Shown here: in pieces, positions 1 to 6,819 of the stretch
How positions within the stretch are numbered: position 1 is the first letter of the stretch
How the letters are laid out: each line of letters starts with the position of its first letter
Origin: Bdellovibrionaceae bacterium UBA2466
GTDB taxonomy: Bacteria; Bdellovibrionota; FAC87; UBA2466
Reading direction: 5' to 3'
Length of the DNA stretch: 6,819 nt
Assembly (NCBI GenBank): GCA_002342225.1
Contig: DDPO01000182.1
Coordinates: 1-6,819, forward strand
Program-made: the position numbers and the translations under genes
The notes under the pieces: generated by a model
What the model was told of the DNA's origin: nothing
Databases searched by the model: none
Seen by the model: the letters and a program-made list of their open reading frames with translations, nothing else

Positions 1-2
1 AA

Positions 3-74
3 GCCGCTGCTGAATCCTTTGTGATCAAGTTGCCCGCCGATGGAGCAGATAGACTTGTTGTCACTCAACCTTGA
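3..74 (+). CDS. 3' end of an unidentified plus-strand gene (partial)
   Basis: Reading from base 3, the frame is open from the window edge to a TGA at 72..74. It encodes 23 residues that begin AAESFVIKLPADGADR and end in VVTQP. The other two forward frames stop within the first 25 bases. A hairpin starts 2 bases after this stop, which is where a terminator would be expected, and this is the main support for a real gene end. The gene would converge on the large helicase-nuclease gene, with 57 bases between the two stop codons. I do not recognise the protein from so short a tail. The alternative is that the open frame is chance, since 23 codons is not long. Confidence 0.4.
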   Translation, partial: AAAESFVIKLPADGADRLVVTQP

Positions 75-76
75 TC

Positions 77-106
77 ACAAAGTGTCGGTTCAAACCGACG
101 CTTTGT
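77..106. terminator. Hairpin between convergent genes, possible bidirectional terminator
   Basis: The 30 bases form a near-perfect inverted repeat. ACAAAG pairs with CTTTGT, then comes one T/G position (a wobble in one RNA), then GTCGGTT pairs with AACCGAC around a two-base apex. That gives a stem of about 14 bp. The hairpin lies between the stop of the left partial gene (74) and the stop of the large minus-strand gene (132). Neither side is followed by a clear run of T, so it is not a textbook intrinsic terminator. It could instead be a 3'-end stabilising hairpin. The structure is plain in the sequence; the role is inferred from position. Confidence 0.45.
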
Positions 107-131
107 CAGTAAGGCATACCCCGGTGGACGG

Positions 132-3100
132 TTACTGAATAGCGTCGACGCTGCGTCTTATCTTATGAACCTGCAGCTTTCTAGTCGGCCTATTGTCAAC
201 AGCCAAACTTGCCATCTCCCCGACAGATAGGCCAAGAAGTGCTCTTGCCAGTGGCATATTTTCGTTAACGAAGCATTTTTCCAGATTACTTGGTCCCTCA
301 GAAATCGTCACGCTGATTCTCTTTGTCGGTTCATCTATAAAGCTATAAACGACTTTATCTCCTACTTCGACAAAAAGATCTGAAGCATCGCCAAATTCGC
401 TACCAACCGCATCAACAATTTGATCTACATCATTCATCGAATCGGTCCACGAGTCACTAAAGTCAAGCTCATCATCGTAAAGAATTGCTGACGGTTCTAG
501 TTGTGAAATTCGCCGTCGTTCAGACAGGAACGCAGCCAGTTTTTCAATAGAAGATTGTGGTTGATAAAACCAGTCAGTTGACCAGATACGATATATTCTC
601 CCTTTCCAGCCAACGGCCTCTAAAATTTCCTGACGTATTCTGTCTCGGTCGCGTGCTGACAGCGCGCTGTGGTAAGTGGCGCCATCGCATTCAATTCCAG
701 CAAGGAACTCACCTCGCCTGTCAGGATTTCTCACCGCGATATCTATAAAGTACCCGGCAACACCAAGCTGCGGTTTGACCTCATAGCCTAATGATGTGAT
801 TACATTCGATACCGAAATTTCGAAGTCGCTATCTGGCTCACGCTCTACTTCATCCGTAGTCACAAGCAGTCCCGTCTTGGCAAATGCCAAGTAATCACGA
901 AGTACCTTTGTTCCTAATGGAGTGTTTTGATCGACTACAATATCTTCTGGAGACATTGACGTAAACAATTCAATCCTTTTCCGCGACCGAGTGAAAAGTA
1001 CATTCAGACGTCGCCACCCATCACTTCTACTGATAGGACCAAAATTCTGTTTTACGCTCTGCGTACCGACCGCTTTTCCAAAAGTTGTCGATATAAAAAT
1101 CACATCTCTTTCATCACCTTGCACATTTTCTAAGTTTTTAATAAAAAATGGCCAACCTTCAGATTCCCATCGGTCAACAAATCCGCTGGCTTCAGAGAAT
1201 GTTCTAAATTTCTTATCGAGTAGCTCCTCAATTAAATCTCGTTGAGTCTGATTAAGCGTCACAATCCCAAGCGATTGATCAGGGTACTTCAATACATGCT
1301 CTAGTACTGATTCCACTACTCGATGAGCTTCTGCAACATTTCTTCGATCTTTGTAAATACCGTTATTGACAAATCTATACCTCACACCCAGATCTGCAGT
1401 TCTCGGAAAAGGTGATGGAAAAATTATTAAATTTTTGTAAAAGAAATGATTAGAAAACGCAATCAAAGACTCGTGATGAGATCTGTAGTGCCACCTCAAG
1501 CTTCGGACTGGCGTGAATATTTGCTGACAGATATCTAAGATACTTTCCATTCCGCTTGATGCAGCTGCCGTATCCTCTTCTTCGTCTACTTCCCCGTCTC
1601 CAATTCGGTCAAAGAAGCTTGTCGGTGGAAGTTGTTTTGGATCCCCTACTACAACCAATTGCTTACCCCTTGCCATTGCGACAATCGCTTCCTCCGGCCT
1701 TAGCTGCGATGCTTCATCCATAACGACTAAGTCAAATTCCAAAGCGCCTTGCTGAATATACTGCGCGACGGAAAGTGGCCCCATCATGAAGCACGGTTTA
1801 TATTCCTGAAGAGCACGACCGGCTCTCCGAACTAACTCCCGTATTGGAATATGGCGCTTTTGTTTATTAATTTCACGCTGTAAGAGACTGTCCTCTGTAA
1901 AATCACCAGCCAATGCCCCGCTACTGCCAATCGGTACAGATTTTATGTGGTTAATTTTATAGGCTAAAGCAGATCCCATCAAAGAGATTATTTCCCGATC
2001 TAAAGCCTGATAATCATTTCGCATTCGGTCATGCGTCTTTGAATTGAACTTCGTTAATTCTGGAAATCCAGCAAAAATGTCGCGCCCTATTGATCGATAT
2101 AGAGTATATTCGAATGAATCGGCAAGCTTGGTCGGCGGAATAATTCCCCGTTCCAGCAGATCCACGAATTGGGTCAATTCTAGGTTTTTGGCTTCCAATC
2201 TAAGATTCTGATACCTTACCCAAGATTGCAGCGGCACAGTAGTAGCTAACATTTCGTCTAGCCGCCTTAATATTTCAGTCGCCAGATGAGTCTTGTTACT
2301 ACCACGAATTGGTTCTAACCATGCATTCCAAGAAAACTCCCCGAATCGTCCAATTTCGTTTAACCTTGACACAATATTTTCGAATGAATAGCGAACTTTA
2401 GCTAAAAGTTCTTTCGTTCTTATGATTTCGTCCTCGACGGTTAATGAGAGAAGGGCTTTTCTAATTGCTTCAAATAGCTTTTTTGCAATGTAATTTTGAT
2501 TATCATGTTGACGCTGTGTAATAAGTTGGTTTGCATACGTTGTCGGCATTTCTAATGTTACAACAGCCCACCCCCACGAAATTGTCGATTCTATAAGCTC
2601 TAGGTCAGTATCGAGTAGACAGTAATAATTTTCTAAGTCGGCCGTTATTTCGTCATTTGTGCTTAATTGATTAACTATTAACTGACCTGCCACATCTGAA
2701 TCTAACGCAGCCAATGTGCCATCGATTGTATTATGTGACTCTGCCACCAACAAGAGCTTTGTTACAAAATCGTTTGCGCTTGCCAGAGCGGTTTTTGCAC
2801 TTTGTATAATTGCCTCAGAAGTTTGATACTGATCCAGTTCGGGGGCCACAACAACTTCGTTCCAAGCAGAGTTAAGTTCTAATAGTGCATGTGCCAAATT
2901 TTCCGCAACCGATAAGGGTTTGCCCTCCGATGCAAATTTTGAAGTGATATTTAATAAATTTTGCACCTCATTTATCTCAGACTCGAGTCGATCAAGCGCT
3001 GACGGCCAAGAATCGATATTCTTATTAGTAATACCGTGAAGTTCGTCTCCGCCTGCGCTAGTTAGCTGGGCCGGACCTGTTCGAAGTAACTGAAATGAGC

Positions 3101-6100
3101 TTTGCGCGGCTGCAATCTGTGCTCGGGCCTCCATTCTTTGAACCGCCACCGCAGGCGAAAGACTACGGCTGCACCTTGTTTCAAAAAATTCTACCGCCGA
3201 CTTAATATCAGACGCTTTGCTTTGAAGTATTTCTAAGGCTGGCAGCCAACCATTGGAATTTTTTACGGTTGTAAATTCTAAAAAAGGCTGATCTAAGATC
3301 AACGTAACCGCCTGATCAGCCTCAAAAAGGAGTGCGATCTCGGAAATTAGACCACTTGCTATTGCGGAGATTTCCTCAACTTGCTCCCGTGAAATCCGCG
3401 TAACGTCAATCCGTTGATTTAGCCCTGGCCTGGTTGCTAGAGTGCGGCGGGCTTGCAGGTACCAATCGTTTAGAGACCTAATCCGCGAAGAGTCCGTAGC
3501 TAGTCCCTTAAACAGGCCACCGAGTAACAATTTCAACTCTGTATTTGAGACAAAGGCCTCTCGTCTTTCAATGTAGTCGGCAAACATCGCCAACTCGGTC
3601 GCTCGCTGCTTTGCGCTTAGCTCTGCCTCGCCTCGTCGCATACCTAAATGTGTTGCCTTTGCCTTTCTCCATTCCGAGCTAAGCAACCCAAAAAAACCGT
3701 CCTTCGAACCAAGTACGGCAGCAGATCGTCTAAGTTCTGTTACTGACGGTCTTAGGTCAATGTGAAAAATAATTGCAATGCTTGATTCAGCTTGGCTGAG
3801 GGCTTCTAATTCCTGCTCGATCAAAGTGATGGCATCGCTGATTTGAGCTTTACCGAAATGAGGCGTTCTATAGTCAAGTAGCTCAATTGGAGCAGTAGAA
3901 CAAACATGCAAAAGGACACTAAGATCTTTTAGAGATTCCTCTGTACCGTCAAAGAAAACACCTAGCCCCATAGCGACCTGCCTACAGCGCTCTAAGGTCA
4001 TTGAATAAGACTCGACCTGTTTAGACAACAGCACACGTCTATTTCTTAGGTCAGCAATCGAAGTGTTGATACGAATCCGCTGTACATGTTGCCTTGCATC
4101 AACCAACGACCTTTCTGAATAATCTCCACCGATAATTAAATCTGGGATGTTATCGACATTGCCAAATTCGTTAACAAATTGCGGCGAGTCGCTAAATGCA
4201 AACCTGTTACGCTCTGCGATGGACCTCACACTCACAAAGGCTTCTCTCAAACGTTGTACTACAAAGCTCAATGTTTCGGTTCGCGATGCGAGAATGGAAA
4301 TCGGAACATTTGAAAGCTGAAGGTTGCCAACCTTTGCTATGCCTCGCAATATCAGTTTCGCAGCCGTAATATCTAGCGAATTGTCTTGAGGTTGACATAC
4401 TTTTGAAGCTGCTTCAAAGCGATCAATCGCATCCGAAAATGCCAAGATAGCAGCCGAACTTGATTTGAGACTACTTCCCAGAAATGACGGTATGAAACGC
4501 TCACGCCTCAATTTATCTTTTAATTGTTCTAGTAGAATCGAGGAATTACGCGGTTTATTATTCAATACACTGTTTGATTGTGAAAAATACTGTCGAGCAC
4601 GTCTAAGCTGTAAAGAGAATTTTCTAAATCGTTCATCTTTCTCTTGTAAAACTATGGGATCTAGATTTGAAAAAAATCTCTGCAAAAGATCCGGACAAAG
4701 CTGACCCGGCATGGGCGGTAGCCGTTCGATTGACTCGTGGGCCGCTATAACCAACTCAACGGAAGGTTCCGTCGTTAACTGATAAAGAGCAACGATCTGG
4801 CTAACTGCTTGACTAGATTGCTTTGCCAACTCAGAGGCCTCAAAGATCGTAGAAGCAATAAAATCATGATCGCTAGGCGTAGTATTTCTAAGATTTAGTC
4901 CCCACCATGGACTTTTTAAGCCATACGACTGCCCGATTTCTTCATACTGCAAAGAAATAGCCATAAGAATTGATGAACGTATTTTAACGTCATCCAATGC
5001 AAAACTTGACGATGTTCTGAAAGAAATGGAGTTCAGAGCAGTAGCAAGACTACCAAGAGACTGACGTCGCAACTCTGCAGACCAAAAAACATCATTCACA
5101 GTCAGTCCAAGCGAATTTCCAAATTTGCTGCCCATTATTTCAGCGTAACGGGAAAGCTCAGATTGCTGTCTTCGAAGAGTCTTAATCTTTGCATCCAAAT
5201 TAGAGATGGCTTTATACTTTTTGTTTCGTCTTGTTGAGATATTTTCTAAAAACTGTTTTTTCTGAGTTTTGTTTGAGTGAAGTTCTAAGCAAAAATCACC
5301 AAGGCCGGCTTTGTCAAGCCGTCGTTGGACCACCTCCAATGCTGCAAGTTTTTCCGAAACAAAGAGGACTTTCTTTCCAGCAGATAAAGTTGCAGCGATT
5401 ATGTTAGTAATTGTCTGTGACTTACCAGTTCCTGGCGGACCGTTAATAACCAAATTTTTCCCACTAAACACGTCGATAACAGCGCTTTGTTGCGAAGAGT
5501 CTGATTCAAATATTAAAGGTATATCATTTAATTCATGTTCATCAACTCTATAGTCTTCAGCGAAAGCTCGTCCGTCACCTGCATTTCCACCTTTCATTAA
5601 AGTTTTAACTAGATTATTTTCAAGAATTTCAGGATATTTATCAGGATCCATTGCATCATAAAGTGCTAGCTTCCCAAATGAAAGCATTCCTAGAGATAAT
5701 TGATTTCTAACCTTCCATCGTCTTTTGTTTGAAACCACCTTATTGATTTCTAGAAAATATGACTCAGGACTTTGATCGTCTTCGTAATTTGGAAGCTGGA
5801 TTCCAAATTCGCGTCTCACCTTCTCATACAGGGTTCTATTCGGAACTACGTCTTCTCCGTTGTGCTGCAAATCATATTGGTATGTCCCTGTCGACGACTC
5901 TAGATCTCCGAGCCTCAACATAACTGGTACCGATAAAAGGGGCGCAATCATCGGTTTATCTGAATCATCGCTTTCATAAAACTCGAGAAAGCCAAAAATG
6001 AGAAACAGCATATTTGAACCAGTTTCCTCAATCGCGCTTTTGGCTTCAGTCCTGATTTTTCTTAATAATTTTTCGAGATCAGTCGGATAAAATAATGCTT

Positions 6101-6470
6101 GTAAAATCAAAGTTTTTATGTTCGATTTTGAATTAATGCCTCTTGGGGCTTCATAGGATGTAGAAATACCAAGATTTTCCGCATGATCGCGTGCCTCGGG
6201 TCGCTTCCCTCCGTAATTGAGTAAGTCGGGTTCTTTAACGTACTGTATTGTGATCTTTTTCTCGTCCATGAGTTTTTCAAAGACAAGATTGAGTTCAAGA
6301 TTGCCAGCAAATTGGATGCACTTACCCCTGGGATGTTTAAAATTCAGAAAGCGATTTCTTGTCGAAAGGTCCAGTAGACGAGCACGAAGCTTTTCTATTG
6401 CTTGAGCAATAGTAAGTCTACCGTTAAAGATTTCTATTTCGGCCTTAGAACTTTTGGATTTATCACTCAT
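132..6470 (-). CDS. DUF4011-type SF1 helicase with Vsr-like nuclease and Gre-like C-terminal domain; putative anti-phage defence protein
   Basis: The 2112-residue protein is predicted to be a cytoplasmic ATP-driven helicase/translocase fused to a DNA endonuclease. Residues about 25-310 are DUF4011-like and begin with the signature LLDLSTRNRFLNF (32-44). Helicase motifs follow: a Q-motif-like QQ (327-328), Walker A GPPGTGKS (344-351), Ia VLFVSEKLAALE (368-379), motif II DEASQ (1585-1589), III GDPKQLPP (1609-1616), WHYRS (1660-1664), QGDERD (1784-1789) and VI RRLNVLFTRSRKR (1820-1832). A helical insert of about 1100 residues separates Ia from II. A REase_MTES_1575/Vsr-like nuclease spans about 1890-1970, with candidate active-site residues D1910, E1927, D1929 and H1934 and the ending RIWSTDW. 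An acidic linker (1999-2035) leads to a GreA/GreB C-terminal-like domain (about 2036-2108). No signal peptide or membrane segment is seen. The ATG at 6470 is secure: an in-frame TGA lies six codons upstream, and the next Met (68) would lose the signature. No clear Shine-Dalgarno is present. The defence role is inferred from relatives called DUF4011-helicase-Vsr. A DNA-repair or generic nucleic-acid helicase is the alternative. Confidence 0.95.
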   Translation of the reverse strand: MSDKSKSSKAEIEIFNGRLTIAQAIEKLRARLLDLSTRNRFLNFKHPRGKCIQFAGNLELNLVFEKLMDEKKITIQYVKEPDLLNYGGKRPEARDHAENLGISTSYEAPRGINSKSNIKTLILQALFYPTDLEKLLRKIRTEAKSAIEETGSNMLFLIFGFLEFYESDDSDKPMIAPLLSVPVMLRLGDLESSTGTYQYDLQHNGEDVVPNRTLYEKVRREFGIQLPNYEDDQSPESYFLEINKVVSNKRRWKVRNQLSLGMLSFGKLALYDAMDPDKYPEILENNLVKTLMKGGNAGDGRAFAEDYRVDEHELNDIPLIFESDSSQQSAVIDVFSGKNLVINGPPGTGKSQTITNIIAATLSAGKKVLFVSEKLAALEVVQRRLDKAGLGDFCLELHSNKTQKKQFLENISTRRNKKYKAISNLDAKIKTLRRQQSELSRYAEIMGSKFGNSLGLTVNDVFWSAELRRQSLGSLATALNSISFRTSSSFALDDVKIRSSILMAISLQYEEIGQSYGLKSPWWGLNLRNTTPSDHDFIASTIFEASELAKQSSQAVSQIVALYQLTTEPSVELVIAAHESIERLPPMPGQLCPDLLQRFFSNLDPIVLQEKDERFRKFSLQLRRARQYFSQSNSVLNNKPRNSSILLEQLKDKLRRERFIPSFLGSSLKSSSAAILAFSDAIDRFEAASKVCQPQDNSLDITAAKLILRGIAKVGNLQLSNVPISILASRTETLSFVVQRLREAFVSVRSIAERNRFAFSDSPQFVNEFGNVDNIPDLIIGGDYSERSLVDARQHVQRIRINTSIADLRNRRVLLSKQVESYSMTLERCRQVAMGLGVFFDGTEESLKDLSVLLHVCSTAPIELLDYRTPHFGKAQISDAITLIEQELEALSQAESSIAIIFHIDLRPSVTELRRSAAVLGSKDGFFGLLSSEWRKAKATHLGMRRGEAELSAKQRATELAMFADYIERREAFVSNTELKLLLGGLFKGLATDSSRIRSLNDWYLQARRTLATRPGLNQRIDVTRISREQVEEISAIASGLISEIALLFEADQAVTLILDQPFLEFTTVKNSNGWLPALEILQSKASDIKSAVEFFETRCSRSLSPAVAVQRMEARAQIAAAQSSFQLLRTGPAQLTSAGGDELHGITNKNIDSWPSALDRLESEINEVQNLLNITSKFASEGKPLSVAENLAHALLELNSAWNEVVVAPELDQYQTSEAIIQSAKTALASANDFVTKLLLVAESHNTIDGTLAALDSDVAGQLIVNQLSTNDEITADLENYYCLLDTDLELIESTISWGWAVVTLEMPTTYANQLITQRQHDNQNYIAKKLFEAIRKALLSLTVEDEIIRTKELLAKVRYSFENIVSRLNEIGRFGEFSWNAWLEPIRGSNKTHLATEILRRLDEMLATTVPLQSWVRYQNLRLEAKNLELTQFVDLLERGIIPPTKLADSFEYTLYRSIGRDIFAGFPELTKFNSKTHDRMRNDYQALDREIISLMGSALAYKINHIKSVPIGSSGALAGDFTEDSLLQREINKQKRHIPIRELVRRAGRALQEYKPCFMMGPLSVAQYIQQGALEFDLVVMDEASQLRPEEAIVAMARGKQLVVVGDPKQLPPTSFFDRIGDGEVDEEEDTAAASSGMESILDICQQIFTPVRSLRWHYRSHHESLIAFSNHFFYKNLIIFPSPFPRTADLGVRYRFVNNGIYKDRRNVAEAHRVVESVLEHVLKYPDQSLGIVTLNQTQRDLIEELLDKKFRTFSEASGFVDRWESEGWPFFIKNLENVQGDERDVIFISTTFGKAVGTQSVKQNFGPISRSDGWRRLNVLFTRSRKRIELFTSMSPEDIVVDQNTPLGTKVLRDYLAFAKTGLLVTTDEVEREPDSDFEISVSNVITSLGYEVKPQLGVAGYFIDIAVRNPDRRGEFLAGIECDGATYHSALSARDRDRIRQEILEAVGWKGRIYRIWSTDWFYQPQSSIEKLAAFLSERRRISQLEPSAILYDDELDFSDSWTDSMNDVDQIVDAVGSEFGDASDLFVEVGDKVVYSFIDEPTKRISVTISEGPSNLEKCFVNENMPLARALLGLSVGEMASLAVDNRPTRKLQVHKIRRSVDAIQ

Positions 6471-6525
6471 GTGTTTTGTAGCAAGTCAAAATGACTAATT
6501 TCTAAGTCTTTGCACATTTCAATTC

Positions 6526-6547
6526 TAGCGGACCAAAGTTTCCGCTA
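6526..6547. repeat. Inverted repeat in the leader, possible operator or hairpin
   Basis: TAGCGGA and TCCGCTA form perfect 7-bp arms around an 8-base loop. The element lies 55 to 77 bases upstream of the large gene's start codon. It could be a repressor operator or a hairpin in the mRNA leader. Which of these applies, if either, cannot be told from the sequence. Confidence 0.35.
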
Positions 6548-6690
6548 CGAATTCCGTTGCTTAGCTCCCGGAATCAACTTCATCTATTTTGTCCTATACA
6601 GCACTATGTTTGCTGTTATCTTAGTGTTCTTAGTCGGCAGCCAAGTAAAGTTGTGGGCAGCCCGCAGACTTGTTTGACCTCTTCTCGCTT

Positions 6691-6702
6691 TTAGCTAGCT
6701 AA
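6691..6702. repeat. 12-bp perfect palindrome, possible regulator site
   Basis: TTAGCTAGCTAA reads identically on both strands and has no spacer, as in some dimeric-regulator binding sites. It lies about 220 bases upstream of the large gene. No regulator gene is visible in the window, so the role is open. A chance palindrome in AT-leaning sequence is possible. Confidence 0.25.
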
Positions 6703-6819
6703 TGCTACTTTGAAACATTGATCTGTACCACTTCTAGGTCGCCTTCGAGCGCTTATTGGTTGGGATGTAGATAATTGGACACTAGAGCCGATAGCCTTTC
6801 AAATCTTTCGACCTCACTA

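Larger units (their letters stand above)
6471..6819. other. Upstream intergenic region of the helicase-nuclease gene
   Basis: These 349 bases hold the presumed promoter and leader of the large gene, and no complete gene that I can support. They carry several short inverted repeats: 6484..6496, 6526..6547, 6551..6574 and 6598..6616. There is also a 12-bp perfect palindrome at 6691..6702, and GGCAGCC occurs twice (6636..6642 and 6656..6662). No convincing -35/-10 pair stands out on the minus strand. At the right edge, a minus-strand frame is open from 6818 down to a TAA at 6753..6755 (21 residues, starting SEVERFERL). It could be the tail of an upstream co-directional gene, but it is too short to call. 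Confidence 0.6.

Noticed and set aside
557..1245. Two plus-strand open frames (557..748 and 991..1245)
   Set aside because: Both lie wholly antisense to conserved nuclease and helicase motifs of the large gene. Their predicted products look compositionally random.
4207..4704. Short open frames at 4207..4398 (minus) and 4465..4704 (plus)
   Set aside because: They overlap the helical insert of the large gene in other frames and have no recognisable domain or start context.
5311..5553. 80-codon plus-strand open frame containing LPVPGGPL
   Set aside because: It is the antisense shadow of the Walker A segment (GPPGTGKS) of the large gene. Such frames stay open because of the codon choice in that motif, and there is no homology or ribosome site to support it.
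6116..6405. Short open frames at 6116..6310 (minus) and 6217..6405 (plus)
   Set aside because: They overlap the DUF4011-like region, whose reading frame is clearly the coding one.
6504..6530. Promoter-like hexamers on the minus strand, TAGAAT and TTGAAA
   Set aside because: Neither has a partner hexamer at 16-18 bases, so no promoter can be called.
6753..6818. Tail of a possible upstream minus-strand gene (21 residues to a TAA)
   Set aside because: A 21-codon open stretch at the window edge is expected by chance. No hairpin follows it and the residues are not recognisable.
1..6819. CRISPR array, tRNA, attachment-site direct repeats or insertion-sequence ends
   Set aside because: I saw no regularly spaced repeats, no tRNA-like cloverleaf, no matching direct repeats at the two edges and no transposase.

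Overview
The window is dominated by one intact minus-strand gene (132..6470) encoding a 2112-residue protein. In order it has an N-terminal DUF4011-type region, a superfamily 1 (Upf1/DNA2-like) helicase core, a Vsr-like/REase_MTES_1575 nuclease domain of the PD-(D/E)XK class, an acidic linker, and a C-terminal segment that I read as a GreA/GreB C-terminal (FKBP-like) domain. The first three parts match the single-gene DUF4011-helicase-Vsr proteins that have been linked to anti-phage defence. The Gre-like tail is the most unusual part. It sits where I would expect a DUF3320 domain in many relatives, and it suggests that the helicase-nuclease may contact RNA polymerase.

Layout. Positions 3..74 look like the last 23 codons of a plus-strand gene that enters from the left and converges on the large gene. 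A strong hairpin at 77..106 lies between the two stop codons and may be a shared terminator. The large gene fills 132..6470 without frameshift or internal stop. The last 349 bases (6471..6819) lie upstream of its start. They contain no gene I can support, only several short inverted repeats and a 12-bp palindrome that could be operators or leader structures.

Organism. The source is a bacterium. Base composition by eye is in the low-to-mid 40s percent GC across the large gene, and the codons are standard. I cannot name a genus. A very large solitary helicase-nuclease fits an accessory (defence-island) locus, but no integrase, tRNA or insertion sequence is visible to prove mobility.

How it might work (inference). 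The helicase core would translocate on or unwind nucleic acid, the C-terminal nuclease would cut DNA, and the Gre-like tail could direct the enzyme to transcription complexes. No partner gene is visible, so the protein may act alone.
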